DNA of 64,000 nt from Pachyseris speciosa (GCA_016490735.1 JAEMWC010000234.1:726001-790000); one strand, 5' to 3'; positions 10,681-23,168 are shown, counted from the stretch's first letter. Numbers and translations: made by a program. The notes: generated by a model from the sequence alone, not told the origin.

Positions 10681-12233
10681 CTAATAATAATCATAATAAT
10701 CCAATATGGCGGCCATAATCCACCTGGCCCAGCTGACCAGCTAGTTTACAGCGTACGTCTTTGATACTGGACATCAATCGTAAAGTCAATTGACACCTGT
10801 CAAAACAAGGTATCCGCTGACCAGTGTCACGTGACCATACCGCGGGTTCAAGTTAAGACCTCATCGAGGTCAGCTGTTGTTTTTTTTAAGTTGACCGCAG
10901 ACCAGGTACTTGCTTTCGATTTGATCGCAGGCTCAAGCCAGGTGTGGGACACCCAAACCAGAACGAGGCTTAATTTTTCGCGCGCTTTCTGCGGCTCGTA
11001 ATTTCACATTCAGTTGGTTTCTTCGTTTTGAGCAAAACAACTTCATCTTCGATCGAAGTTTGTCTTTACATTCGCGTAAAAAGCATAAAATTCAAGAACT
11101 TGTCAAAAGATATTCCGGAAGGCGAATTTTCAAGTGATGAAAGGAAGAGCGAAAGATTTTTCTCAAGAAAAGCTTCAAACTTGGATCGATTGTGCGGTTC
11201 AAAAGACAGTACCATTCAACGCTTCAACGGCTTTCACTTTACCGCGGCATCTTGCCTCTCACCAAGAAAGGTCGCTTAACAATTCACCTGTATTAATGGG
11301 AGGAACGAGTAGCTCAAATTCTGTGGAAGAAGCTCTTTCTTTGGACAAACCGTTTGCTATTTTTGCGGATGTTTGTTTTTACTCTACTGAAGCTTACGTA
11401 GTTTCAAGTGGTAGAAACCTCTACAACACAGGACAGGGAGGTACATTAAATAAATAGGAGCTTAACATTTGTTTTAATCGTGGTTGCTTTTGTTTAGGAA
11501 TGAAACTTGTATTTTTCTTTCGACTGGATATAAATAACAATCATCTGTACTTGTTTTGGTCGCAAAGAAGTAGTTGAATTGTTTGTTTGTTTTGTTACAT
11601 TGTTTTCTTTGTAAGCGAACGAGTGTTTTTACTCGGCTTGGCTGACTGTTTTTCGACCTTGGTGCCTGAACAGCGTTAAGAAACTTTTGCCCTTATCTTA
11701 TTAACATGTAATCGCAATGAGTCCTCATAAAATCAAGGATTAAAGTCGGACGCACGCTTTCTGATTCTCGAAAACTATCAGGCTGCTGGTTTGCTTTTGG
11801 TTTCTCACAAAGCTTTTTTGTTCACGTACGAGAAAAGCGCGTTAAATTGCCACCATATTCGTTGTCAGCTGTCGTTGTTTACCTCCAAATTAAGTGGCAA
11901 CATCTGGAGTCTACTCTGGCTCTCTCGAAGCATTTTTTCTCTGTGCTAAGCTTGGAAACATTCGCATAGACACTTCTCTTAACATAGTGGTTATTCAGAA
12001 TCTTTTCCGTTTATGTGACATGTTTCTCAGAAGCAATCCAGACGTCACGCATTGTAAAAAAGCTCGAAATTCAAACTGCTCTATTTTCAGAACAAAGCGT
12101 GTTACTTGGCTGAACACAGGCCAGCAGATATATCCTTAAAATATCATTTACCTGATGAAGGTAAAAAATCTAAATGTTTAATTTTAGTGTTGCCTGATGT
12201 CACGTGAAAACCAACAATTCGCAAACTTGTCTC
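10681..12233. other. R1b interior with weak open frames
   Basis: Overlapping plus-strand open frames at 11028-11279 and 11134-11457 (107 codons) are the longest here. They show no domain, repeat or convincing splice context, so I leave function open; composition is not clearly different from the flanks. A further frame at 11894-12139 is equally featureless. Confidence 0.3.
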
Positions 12234-12735
12234 TAAATTGTGATATCATCCGGATCAAATTACATCAAAACATCTTTGCGATTTTCTAAATATAGAACTG
12301 TCACAACGTTCTAATTCGAGTCGATACTCACAGCACGTGCGAGGCTTCCCACCTTTTCTTAAACTCGGCAAACCTTTTCAAGTGGACTAACTGTACTGTA
12401 TTAAAATCTAGCTTTAAAAACTTTACAACGATATATGCAGGAAAATTTGTTGAGGCAGTCGAAGTGAATTGTTTAACCTCGAGTGTTCACTTACGGTCAC
12501 GTATTAAGTGGAAAGTATCACATTACAAAAACAACTTTAAGCCAATTTGCGATTTCTCTAAATATGGAACTGTCACAGCGTTCGGATTCGAGTTGTGATA
12601 TCTTTCAGATCGATAAGCTGATAACCACTGCACGTGCGAGGCTTCCAACCTTTTTTAAAACTCGGCATACCTTTTCACGGGGACAGACTCTACTAAAATA
12701 TCTAGCTTCACAACTCAAACACGATAAAATTACAT
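12234..12735 (+). repeat. Diverged tandem duplication
   Basis: 12262-12440 and 12524-12732 align over about 180-200 bases. Landmarks shared in order are TTTGCGATTT, CTAAATAT, GAACTGTCACA, CACGTGCGAGGCTTCC and AAACTCGGCA. The two copies differ by substitutions and small indels. Confidence 0.65.
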
Positions 12736-13337
12736 AACCTCAAAACAACCGTCGCGTGATGTTAGCCTTTCGACCTTTGGACTATGTGGTCTGCTTTAAC
12801 CAATGAACATACTACTACGTGCCTGCTATTGTTCATTGGCCAATCAAAACACCAGAACGTAATTGTATTGTGGATTTTGCTGCACAGGAAAAAAAAGACT
12901 GAGATCTAACACGTTTTATAACTTACAGTATCCCGAGTAAAAAGTTTTAGAGATATTCGTCGAAGGCGGCCTGTAGAGAACAAGTAAGTTTCGCCGTCTA
13001 TAAACATGTTGTCTCAATTTGATTGAACCGGTAAGAATCAGCGTTTGGATGTTAAAAACAGCGAAATGGGTTGACAGGCTGGCTGGTTTGATAAATTTTA
13101 TAGTGGACGGTATTGCGAGAGATATGCTCGTGTGGTTTGGCAGGCGCTTTCTTCCTTAACTGGATGATGTTTTGCCACTGAGTATCATTAATTGAGGAAG
13201 GTTCTTCGGAAGAAATGGGAAGTAGCAGGAAAACTATCAAAGCACTTTAGTGTTTTGTGTCAGCTAAGGAAAGATTTTGTGGGAAATGGCGCTATTATTC
13301 AGCTTTGTCGCGTTCCGAATTATTGCTGCCTCGGCGA

Positions 13338-13715
13338 TTCATGTTGACTGCTCTTGACGATCAGGTGCGGACCTCTTTTTTGTCTTTTCTATGAAGATTT
13401 ATGTCAAAATTGCTAAGAAATTTTTCTAACTTAATACAAGATATTTTTATACTTGTCTAATTTCTCCACCTTCTCCAACAATCTTCGAAGCAATATTATT
13501 CGTATTGTTTTTGTTTTCTTGTAATATTTTTGTTGTTCTGTTGTTTCTGAACCGCGGTCAATTCCTGTTGACTGCTGTAAACGATCAGTTTGTAACCTTT
13601 ATTTTCTTTTCTTGGGAAGACATGTCAAAATAAATACCGATTTTTCTAGCTTAATCAGTACAAGCTATTTTCATTACTAGCTAGTCTTGTTTAATTTCTC
13701 CACCTTCTCCTTCTT
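13338..13715 (+). repeat. Diverged tandem duplication
   Basis: 13338-13480 and 13563-13715 align. Both contain TGTTGACTGCT followed by ACGATCAG, a pyrimidine-rich stretch, and TAATTTCTCCACCTTCTCC. Confidence 0.65.
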
Positions 13716-14018
13716 CGAGCAAACACTTGCATCGTACTTTGTTCGCTTCTAGTGTTTTTTTGATCCGCTTTGATTTCCTTTACGCTTTCATCTAAAAGTA
13801 GTTAGGACTCACGAAGGTCTGTCTTTTTTTCTTGCAAACGTTGGCTATCGAAAATTCTTCGTTTTCCCTGCTGCTGCTCAATTGTTTTGGACACAAAATA
13901 AACTGGCCCAAATAAAGCCATGCGAAGTTGCTCGGTGAGTGTGCAGCTCCGATTCTAGGCTTGGCCTTGCTAAAAAGATGTATTTATATGGCCTTCAGCT
14001 TTTCTTTTTTTTTTTAAT

Positions 14019-14440
14019 CGCTACATAACAGACTGGAATGGTGTTCCATCGAACATCATGAATGCACCTTCTTTAAGCAGTTTTAAGTCCTATCTATTAC
14101 ATTATTTGTGTCAATTTTAAATCAGATGTAGCTTGTGAGTGACAAGTATGTAGCTTAATTAGCCTTAGGTTGTATTTCAATTTTACTTCTTAATTTTTAG
14201 TGTCAATCTCAAATCAGGGGTGACTTGTAAGAGAGAAGTATTCCATTTAATCTGATTACGTTAGCTTTGGGCCACGTTTAAATTTCACCTCTTAGTTTTT
14301 AGAATGTGCAATATCAGATAATATTCTTTGTCTGGGAATTTACTTTCTCCCAATTATTCACCAGTCATGTTTTGTACCAACTTATTTGTATTCGCATGAC
14401 AAAGTATTATTAAACTTAAAACTTAAAATTAAACTTAAAG
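14019..14440 (+). mobile_element. LINE 3' end (CR1/Jockey-like)
   Basis: The frame ITDWNGVPSNIMNAPSLSSF ends at the stop at 14118-14120. The W-N-x-[LV]-P...SLSSFK pattern is the usual C-terminal tail of CR1/Jockey-group reverse transcriptases. About 300 bases of 3' UTR follow, ending in an AAACTTAAA-type repeat at 14408-14440. It is strongly 5'-truncated. Confidence 0.6.
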
Positions 14441-16299
14441 TAAGCTCTTTCTCGTCAATGTACACATGCTTTGGACTTCCTTCTCCTTTCAATTAATTTA
14501 TTAGTAACTGGTCACACCAATCTTGTGGAATGTTTGGATTGCATTTGGCATTAATGTTTAATGGGATTTTTGATGTTTGATGAGGTATGTTGTGCAATTT
14601 CAAATGTACATGGATAAATGTGAGACTAGACCTTACCTTTCTTGCAAATAGAAAATCAAGTTAAGATGGCTAACACGAATTTCCAGCACTTTTGCTTTAA
14701 TGAATCATTACCTAAATCCTCATACTACAATGTTAATTACCTTGATAGTGGTATCAACCAAATGGCAATATCTTATTATCAAGTTGCTTGGCCTTGCACT
14801 TAACTGGCTAGAAGAGCAACTGGATTTCTTTTTGAAAACACTGTAGGTGCATTGATTGATGAGCTTAATGTTAGCAAGCAGTTTTTTTTGATAGTAAGGT
14901 CAAGAAATAACTGATCAAAAGAAATGTCTTGGTCGTAATTCATATCATCTAAATACTTTTATTGATTTCTATGTATCTTTCGATTCTTTGATAATTTTTT
15001 GAGGCATACATAGGTCCAGAGCATACACAATTTTTGATTTCCGACTGTCTCATGGGAGGCTGTGGATAACTGAAATTGCATTCATTATGAAGTGATGATA
15101 TGAATCACTATATATCTCATGTAATACTGATTCAAAGGAGCAATCTCCAGGCTTCTCCACCAATTTCTAGTGGCTCTAGACCATAACTAAGTAGCCTACA
15201 GTTGAACGGGGAAACAGACCTGTCCTTAGGTATTGCTCTAAGATGTTAAGAAATGTTTTGTTTTGAAAATTTATAGATGCAAAGTAGCTTTGCAGGTTCT
15301 TTTTTACACAAAGTATTAAAGATTATTAGAAAAAACCTACCTCAATATTTTTAGTTTGCTTTTTTAACATCTCCAAACTCAATTTGCAAAGGAATTTTTA
15401 TTACCTTACCCATTAGAACGCTTGTTTTAGGAGGGGTGGAGGTCCAAATCCGTAAAAGGGGGGTTCATATCTGCTAGCAGTTCTGGACTAGGGGATCCAA
15501 ATCTGATCCACAAGCAGATCTGGACCGGAGGGTGCAAATCCGCGGGGGCTCCAAATCCACTGTGCCACTGGCTCAGATCACCTTTCCATACTATTTTTAC
15601 AGCATTGGGTCTGTAGCTTGAGTGAGGCCACATGGGTGATATGACAAGCAGACTATATGTAAATGCCAGTAGAAAAAGAATGCTTTTAGGCTTGGCTAAA
15701 TAAATATATATTATTAAGTTAAGCTACTTCCAAGGCCGTGTGTGCTGAATTGCGCGATAGAATTTCAATTCCGCCAACTGCCTAGCAAAGGTATACATCC
15801 CTCTTCAGCACGGACTCATTGGACTGGAAAGAAATTTATAAATTGCCGTTCACAGTAGCCATAGACACAAAATCACGGGAATTTCAATATAAAATCTTAA
15901 GTAGATACCTAACAACAAAGGCCCTGTTAAAAAAGTTCGGTAAAATTGACCTTTCAGCCTGCTCCCTCTGCAAGACTGTGGACGAGTCCCTCGAACACCT
16001 ACTTGTATCTTGCCTTTATGTAATATCCCTATGGGATGACCTAATCAACTGGTGTAGAGATAAACGTATTCGGATTGCATCGTTATCTGACAAGGACAAA
16101 ATATTTGTTCTCTGGAAAAGGAAGGATGACTTCATGTTGCTAAACCATTTACTTATAGTTGCAAAGCAGTATATTATTGTCGGAACATCAGTTTAACACC
16201 ATCTTTTAAGGTGTTACTGGCCAGGATTGACTCAATTTACAGAACTGAATGTGAAATAGCAAATTTTCCTTTTCCAAAGGGCAATTAGACTTACACTCC

Positions 16300-18600
16300 C
16301 TTAAATGGGATAAGGTATGTAACCGTTAGCTAAATCCTTAGTTAAAAAAGTATACGGAAATATCGGATCGCGTACTGTGGAATGTTGGTATTATACGTAT
16401 TTATATTCTCTATTTTTATTTAGTTACCTTTAGTGTGTTAGTGTGTATGTGGTGTTATTTGTCAATCTTTGTAAATAATAGAAGGGAATCATTGAAATAC
16501 AAAAAAAATTACGGTGTTTCAAAATTCTGAATATCTGTCCCATCAGAAGTGCCTGCTACCAAGAGCGAAAGAAACAAGATACATAACACGCAATACTGGG
16601 AATGCCATCGAATTATGATCGACTTTTACAGTTTCGTATTTATATACATGTAGAAGAACGGTTTGGATGAGAATCGTTTTTTCGGATATGTTTACCCTGG
16701 ATTCAAAGTAGCTGCTATCTTCAATACCAAAGACAATTTTCGGATAGAAAGCAGTTTTTATTCTCCATACTGAAATGGACTACTTTTGTACCTCTTCTGG
16801 AAACAGCCACTAATTCAATCCCATTGGTTCAATCAGACACTGTACTTTGATCTCTTACAAACCTCGTTGGCCTTAACTGCAACACAAACTTTGATCTCTG
16901 CTAACTTTGCGCATGACCAATTTAACGTGTACACAGTTAAGACAATCAATTAAATTTACTTTCTCTCTAAATCATTAGCCCCTTTTGATCACTTCCAATA
17001 GGTTACTTTCCTGAAATCGTTTCCGTCACTAGAGAAGCGGACACACCAAGCCATCTTCTGTGAAACGTGCGGTCAATAGTTTATAATTGCTGAAACCTGT
17101 AAAGCTATAACCCCATAAACCGTGAACCAGTTAAGGCTGAGAGGATACGTTCATGAAGTCTCCCCGGTAAAACAAGAAGGTGGAAGTCATTTTCTAATCA
17201 GTTTCACTTTTACATTGCAATTTCGCGACATGCTCTTACTTCAACCAGTTTGTTGCGAAATCATGAAGCAAACTGGTTACTCAGTACTGTAGGTCTTTTA
17301 GACACCACATGCGATTTCATTTACATTCTTTCGTCTGATATAATTCGTTTGTTTGATCGACATTAAATATTTCGCTGTATTTCTTCGCATGCAAACGGAG
17401 TAATATTACTTCGAGTTAAAGATAATTTCAGACATTTTCTTGAAGATAGGGTCATCACTGAACATCAACAGTTTTTGCTGAACTACGACGAAAGAAGACT
17501 CTTTCTCTTTTTCTAGACCCTTTCGGGGACCAATTAAGCCATCTCCGTTATCCACCTGTCTGTTAGTTTATTTATTTATTTGTTTGGTTATTTCATTTTA
17601 TTTTTATTATTTTTTTTGCCCACCACCCAGCAAAAATCCTCAAGTGTGAGTGGTATGTTGTCTTAGGTAGCTGCAAATGTGTAGCATTGTCACGCAGTTT
17701 CAGTAGAGAGATGAGCGATCATAAGTGCTTGTTCTCACACTTGCCCACCAAAAAATTCAAGGTGGCACCGCGCAAAATGAAAAAGAACTCCTTCCTTATC
17801 CTGCACATTTTTCCTTCTATAAGCCTGGCATTTTTTTTTTTGCAAGAGAGTGTTTATTGCCGAGAAACGCCATCACTAACAAGTAACGAGTTCTCTTCTA
17901 CTGTAAATTGCAACAATTGTTGAAGTTATGGTTCATTTCCCGATGCTTCTCCTGCTAGTGCGATCTGGTTTTTTTTTTTTTTTTTTTTTTTTTTTGGTTT
18001 CAGAAGAAAAAAGTAAGCCAATGCTTGTGACTTTTTCCCTTTGGATATTGCACGGTTCATCAAATTGACATTTCCGTATAAACCTCTCTGTATACACCCG
18101 GACGACCCCAATCAACACTGTCTTAGCGTGCATTATTATCAGCGCTGATACACCTACAGCGTCACAAAACTTGAAACTGCTATGAATCAGAGGATATTAT
18201 CACTCAGTAACGAATAGTATGTACAATACGATAGTAAACGTCTCCATCATCGGCGTTCATGATTAGGTTTCACTGACGGTAAAGGGAGAAGAGAAACTTA
18301 GGTCGCAAACGCATTAAGTCATTTGTTTTAAAGTATTCCATCATGGTATCCTGTTATAATTTGCTTCCATGTTCGTATCTCTTTCTCGGATTATAGCAGT
18401 CGTTGACATGTCACCCGCTGAGAAACCATTACAAAATACCCTAGCACGCCTTGGGTGCCTAAGTTATTAACGTGGAAAGAGCTTGGATAACGGCTGACAC
18501 TGGATTAAGAAAGACTGTTATAAATGGTACTACGTCCCTTCTAAGCTAAGAAAAACTGAATACTGGAGTTTATTTCTTTTTTGTCTTAAAAAACACAATA
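16300..18600. other. Intergenic, no gene recognised
   Basis: Only short open frames. It contains T-rich low-complexity sequence at 17560-17620 and a 27-base T run at 17969-17995. The sequence before 18601 is the likely promoter/5' region of the next gene, but no motif stands out. Confidence 0.45.
17969..17995. repeat. Poly-T run (27 bases)
   Basis: Uninterrupted T run; a reversed poly-A tail or simple slippage. It creates the lysine-rich minus-strand frames at 17926-18133, which are artefacts. Confidence 0.85.
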
Positions 18601-19937
18601 ATGGTCAAGTCTTTTTCCGAAGGACATTCCAAAAAATTCCCCCCTTACGCCAGACGAATAGTATCGACATGCGCAGTATTACAAGATGCTACTGCTCCTG
18701 CGCAGAGCGCTCCGGGAAAATCCATGGAATACCCGCCAAATATGGCTACTCGAAAGCGTGCTCGTCGAGAAGAAGGATTTTATCGCAGTCTTGAGCACGG
18801 TGTTCGTCTCAAAGCTGAGAAGATACGTCCAAAAATCCCAGAAAAGGTGGATCAAGAGAAGCTCTATCCGATCGAGGTACGTACGGGGCTTTTTGACTAC
18901 AATCGTGTAAATATAAACAAAACTGACACACTCTAGCTGCTCTTTGCATGTAAGATCGTCAAATCAAAATATTATTTTCGGCTTACCCTGAAAGCCTTCT
19001 GTATATTAAGCTTAATTAAGAAATTGAGGGACTTTATATTTATCATAATTTCAACTCCATGGAGCGTACGAGGAACTTATATCTTTACTAAAATTAAAAG
19101 TTGACTTTTAAAGTAACCCTTTTATTAAATTTGTGCAAATCATCTTTGGGATATAATTATTGTAAGTTCGTTAGCAAGTTAATCTAGTGCAATTTCGTCG
19201 ATTAAAATGTTACTTTAAAGGGAAGGTTTGCTAGAAAAGACTACCAAATATATTACACAGACGAGTACTGAAACATATCTCTTAAGCGACTACCAAATCA
19301 GGTTCTATAAGTATGAACATATTTTATTTTGCAGATTATTGACCGAGACAAAAGCTCAAATCGAGTAAAGATTCACTTTGTTGGATATTCCGAGGATTTT
19401 GATGAATGGAGGAATGCAGACAGCTTTGTTAATAGTGAGAAATCAGATCTTGGCCGCTTGCTACCACGATTTATGCAAAGTGCAGATTCTCTGCCTGACA
19501 GGGCTTCTGCATTGTTCAGCCATCTTAGCAAAGAAATAAAGTTTGCTTTATTCTCCACTAAAAGAGAGTCACCAGGTGTCAGAATCGAAGAGCGCATTGA
19601 GTTGGATATTTATCACAAATATTTACAAAATATTGGAGTGGTGAAGAAGTTGAGGGGGCGTGATGTCCATTGTGTGGACAGTAACTTTGACCTGTGTGAC
19701 CTACTTGGGGACAAGTGGTTTGAGAGAATCCAAAATATAAATGGTGACTTTTGCTATGTTACTCCAGGAACAGTGCAATTTTGGTTACACGAGAAAAAGG
19801 CTGTGAAGGAGTTTTTTTATGTTGGGGATAAACTCTTAGAGGGCCACATTGAAAATGACTTGCTGGTCATCTTCACATTTGTTCGAGGTGATGGTGTTAA
19901 AGCAGAATACCACACCAATGACTGGAAGTCACTATAA
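18601..19937 (+). CDS. Two-exon Tudor-knot (chromo-barrel-like) protein
   Basis: Exon 1 is 18601-18876 (92 codons, ending KLYPIE) with donor GAG|GTACGT. Exon 2 is 19335-19937 (200 codons plus stop) with acceptor TTATTTTGCAG. The intron (18877-19334) is phase 0, giving a 292-residue protein. The junction reconstitutes a Tudor-knot: LYPIE / IIDRDKSSNRVKIHFVGY, then FDEWR. That fold binds methylated histone tails or RNA in MSL3/MRG15-type proteins. The rest of exon 2 (about residues 125-292) is a single unrecognised globular region with GDFCYVTPGTVQFWL and VFTFVRGDGV, which I associate with uncharacterised cnidarian proteins. A basic stretch ATRKRARREE precedes the Tudor-knot, and an internal Met at codon 48 is an alternative start. 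The frame is undamaged, so it is probably a functional nuclear gene. Confidence 0.8.
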
Positions 19938-20254
19938 ACAATAATCACATTTTGTTTCTGTTTTGTAGCCACCCCCTCCCGACCATTCGGCAAACTCACA
20001 ATCTGATTTGCTATGCAAAATATTCAATACTCACTTCACCACCCTGGGAGTGGGTGCAAGGCAAACTGCTGAGGTCACAAACAAAAGCTAGAAGCAATGC
20101 ACTTTTACTAGAGTCATTTGTTGCTTACATTGTAGATCAGTCACTGGGTTATGCTAAAAAAATTAGATGGCTCGCTCTTGATTCCCATCCACAAGAAACC
20201 GAGAACTTGTCATCTAATTGTTGATAACATTAGCAACATATCATAACAATACAC

Positions 20255-20335
20255 TGTTCGAATATATGAATGATCCTTGCAGTTATGAAAACTACTTAAG
20301 CGGTAGTGAAAATGAAGCCTGAGAAAAAATACTGT
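20255..20335. repeat. Fragment of the tRNA-derived repeat family (no tRNA part)
   Basis: TATATGAATGATCCTTGCAG, then TTATGAAAACTACTTAAGC and AAGCCTGAGAAAA match, in reverse, the non-tRNA tails seen at 54095-54170 and 60838-60965. Confidence 0.55.
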
Positions 20336-20361
20336 GCCATAGCAAGGTTTGAGTGTACATA

Positions 20362-23168
20362 TCAAATGTCTCCTGTGCTGTTGCTATGACATTGCTTAAC
20401 CCATTTGCCATTTGATTTGAACACATGTAATGGTGAACAACATGGCTTAAATGCACATGAACTGCATTTAGACAGGCAGGTCTTAATATTATGACCCTGT
20501 TCCTTACAATTGGTGCAAGTAAGGCTCCTTGTATCTCGCTGACATCCAAGATCCTCTAAGAATTCCATTCGGTTTCTTTTATTTACGAGTTGCTTCAAGG
20601 AGTCCAGTCCACGTTGATTAGGAGATCTAAAGTAATCTTTTGTTGTCTTGTCATTGAGCTTTTCTAGGCCTTGCTGAGTAAAAGGGCTAATGCTACCATA
20701 GAGTTGGATAAACTCAGGCACATGCCAAACAAGTGCATGCATGTAGGGAGTAATATGCTTAGTGTGATACAACTTTAAAAACTGTTCCAGAAATGATTTT
20801 GTTGTTTCCTGAATATGTTCTTTGCTCGGTTGAGGACTAGTATGAGAACCGCTCAACATGTCAGTAACATTTACAAACTGCTTCTACAACTGTGAAATTT
20901 GATCAGATTTCTGATAATTAGGCAACACCTGACTGATATCAATGTTCCTGAATAATTTCTGTTTCTCTGGGCCTGTTAGATCCCACCATTTCAGTTTCTT
21001 TGAATCTTTGCAAACAAACCAGTTGAAGGGGATTTTTAATGTATCATTAAGATATGATTCCCAGCCAGCCATGTCATCTCAAACCCATCATTATATGTCT
21101 TCTTTTTGTCAATCAGGTCTTTTCTTTGTAGTTCTAGAATTAAGAGGTTAATAAGGTTGTCAGAAATTCTAAGAAAAAGGTGAAGTGAATCTATGGCAAC
21201 ATGATCAAGGGGAATTGATGGAAAGAGTGGGGTATGTTTAACATTGTAGCGCTCTACAGATCTTGACCTTGCATTTGATAGTTGATAGTTGAATTTCTTG
21301 AATCGAACGAGCGCCTTTTGATATGTCAGAGAGAGACCATTCCTTTGTACCATCATATTTGTCGTATAAAAAACATTTACACCATATGCAATGGTTAGAA
21401 GCATGTGCAGCACCAATGCCACAAATACATGCAACGAATTTCCAGTCTCCTCCCAAGAACCACTCGATTTCAAACTGCTCTGTTCCCACTGACACATGTT
21501 TAAGGGATTCCACATCTTTTCTGATATCTGCCAGAGCCTTCGACAGTTTATCATAGTTCTCAGGTTCTTTAATTACAGCAACCAAATGATTCCCATCAGC
21601 TGATGTAGCTTTTGTACTTTCATCAAGGATGGTAAATGTCACATTGATGACATGCAGCCTTTTCCCGATTGTTTGTACCATCCCCTGACAGTTTTACACG
21701 AATTGTATTATTTGTTTTGAAGGCAGAATTTGAAGGAATGCTTTTAAGAAGAGCTTGTAACCTTATTTCCAATCGTTCTTTGGTACTCTGTTGAATTCCA
21801 CATGTGTCACCAGGGGTAATTGATAGGTTCCATTTGCTATTTATATATTTAATCCTTTCCTGGACTTTCCATGATCGCGGTAAATCCTTCTATATCATGG
21901 AAAGTTCATGATAAGCTTCATTAGAGATGTTAAATCTTTCTTTAGTGTAGAGAAGTAAATTTATCTCATCAATGTCTCCATCAGTCAGTTTTTCAGTTTG
22001 AGATGAAGTATGAATGTTTTCCTCATCATGGAAAGTTCATGATAAGCTTCATTAGAGATATTAAATCTTTCTTTAGTGTAGAGAAGTAAATTTATCTCAT
22101 CAATGTCTCCATCAGTCAGTGTTTCAGTTTGAGATGAAGTATGAATGTTTTCCTCATCAACCAAAGTAAGGGTTTCATATTCATTACTGTTTTCATTGAA
22201 TATTTCTACTTTGGTGGCCACAAAGCCATGAAGAACAAGAAATGACAGTGATGTTTCACAGTCTGTGATCAATTGTTTTCGAATTCTAGATTGGTGCCTC
22301 TTGCTATAATCTGAAAAGGATTTCTTTTTGGCAGGACCTCTTGATTTCTGTTCCTGTTGTAACTTAATTAATTTCTGGACTAGTCTTTTAAATTTCTTTT
22401 GAAATTTACCAGTAATTTGCTGGTTTTTAGCCAGAGCTGCTTTTAACTCCTTCTTAATTTTGGCTTTCTTGAACTTCTCCTCTTTCAGATCATCCTCAAG
22501 CTTTCTTTTCTGTCCCTTTAAATCAATGTTGTCATTTTGCAGCCTTGCACAGTTCAGTTCATTGTAAAAAATCTTAAAAGTGTAGGTTGAATATTTACCA
22601 CTTGTCCACTGGGCAAATACCTTTTTTACCCCATTGCCTCCTCGGGTCTTGGCTTTGGCTAATGCTTGATTTAGGGAATAAATCTTCGATCTGAACATCT
22701 GTAGAAGTCTAGAATTGACTATCACACTGGGAACCTCGCACTTCTGGCATACTTTCTCTATCAGGATCTTTAAAACAGAGTTCATTTTAGCTGGACTATC
22801 CGCCCCAGCCATTTCTTCATCATGATCGGCTTCGGCTTTAGCTGACTTATACAGTTCGTAAAGAAGTTTACTGACGAGGGAAAGGCATAGATAACAAACA
22901 GTTGAAATTTATTCTCGGGCTCATGAAACTACATCCATTTTTTTGTGTAAATTTAAACTAAAACATAAAAGCTTACTTACTTGTTTATATGGGCTTGAAA
23001 TGAAAAATAATAGTGCTCGTGGCTATTATTCCCACCATTATCATTTTCAGCATTTCCCTTCTCTTCTCGGTCGTTTGGCACAGCGTGTACGGCACAACAT
23101 AGCAGACACAAGCCAAACGTAATTCCAAGGACTAGAAGGGACGGGGAAACCCGCAGGAGCGGCGACAT
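20362..23168 (-). pseudogene. Transposase-like multi-domain gene with signal-peptide exon
   Basis: Exon 1 (23168-22981) encodes a hydrophobic leader (LLVLGITFGLCLLCCAVHA) and a polar stretch, ending at the consensus donor AACAA|GTAAGTAAG. A 110-base intron ends at CCCTCGTCAG, and exon 2 (from 22870) continues in frame: KLLYELYKSAKAEADHDEE, then the 275-codon frame 22812-21985 with a long Lys/Glu coiled coil. Below that the frame breaks repeatedly: a 131-base duplication at 21896-22157, a stop near 21890, an extra base near 21675, a shift near 21260, and a stop at 20884. Later landmarks are IEWFLGGDWKFVACICGIG with CIWCKC, DHVAIDSLHLFLRISDN, HALVWHVPEFIQLYG and a final CCHC knuckle (CTNCKEQGHNIKTC). 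It resembles a widespread cnidarian family I cannot name; a transposase origin (KDZ-like) is a guess. It lies tail-to-tail with the Tudor-knot gene. Confidence 0.6.
21896..22157. repeat. 131-base tandem duplication
   Basis: 21896-22026 and 22027-22157 are almost identical, beginning CATGGAAAGTTCATGATAAG. The unit is not a multiple of three, so the duplication itself breaks the coding frame of the host pseudogene. Confidence 0.9.

Larger units (their letters stand above)
10081..15709 (+). mobile_element. R1b: large repeat inserted in the LINE
   Basis: It starts AGCGGAGATCC followed by a perfect hairpin (GCGGCCC, loop GCA, GGGCCGC) at 10092-10108, and ends TAGGCTTGGCTAAATAAATA at about 15709. 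ATTAT occurs just outside both ends (10076-10080 and 15710-15714), as expected for a 5-base target duplication. Removing it rejoins the LINE coding sequence except for one base. It shares ordered blocks with R1a: 13025-13130 (GAACCGGTAAGAATCAGCG) matches 7256-7345, and 14505-14590 matches 9150-9235. A partial R1-type end also occurs at 13950-13970. It carries a foldback tRNA element and a LINE tail. No transposase or polymerase gene was found, so the class is unknown. Confidence 0.6.
9405..16290 (+). pseudogene. L1/Tx1-type LINE ORF2 fragment, split by an insertion
   Basis: Two plus-strand pieces read as one ORF2 C-terminal half. Piece 1 (9405-10080) has FIWKGKDRVKRSSLISDIEF, a typical L1 post-catalytic RT motif, then a stop near 9573, and WNNRDISINDKSAF followed by KGIIRVGDLIT further on (9764-10000). 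Piece 2 (15710-16290) has KAVCAELRDRISIPPTA, then EFQYKILSRYLTT and CSLCKTVDESLEHLLVSC, the zf-RVT zinc motif. It ends near 16260 with FKVLLARIDSIY after a one-base frameshift near 16175. The sequence runs from one piece to the other across 10081-15709, which is an inserted element flanked by ATTAT. It is 5'-truncated at the R1a border, so the endonuclease and the YxDD motif are missing. Dead. Confidence 0.75.

Noticed and set aside
17926..18133. Lysine-rich minus-strand frames
   Set aside because: Produced by the 27-base T run.
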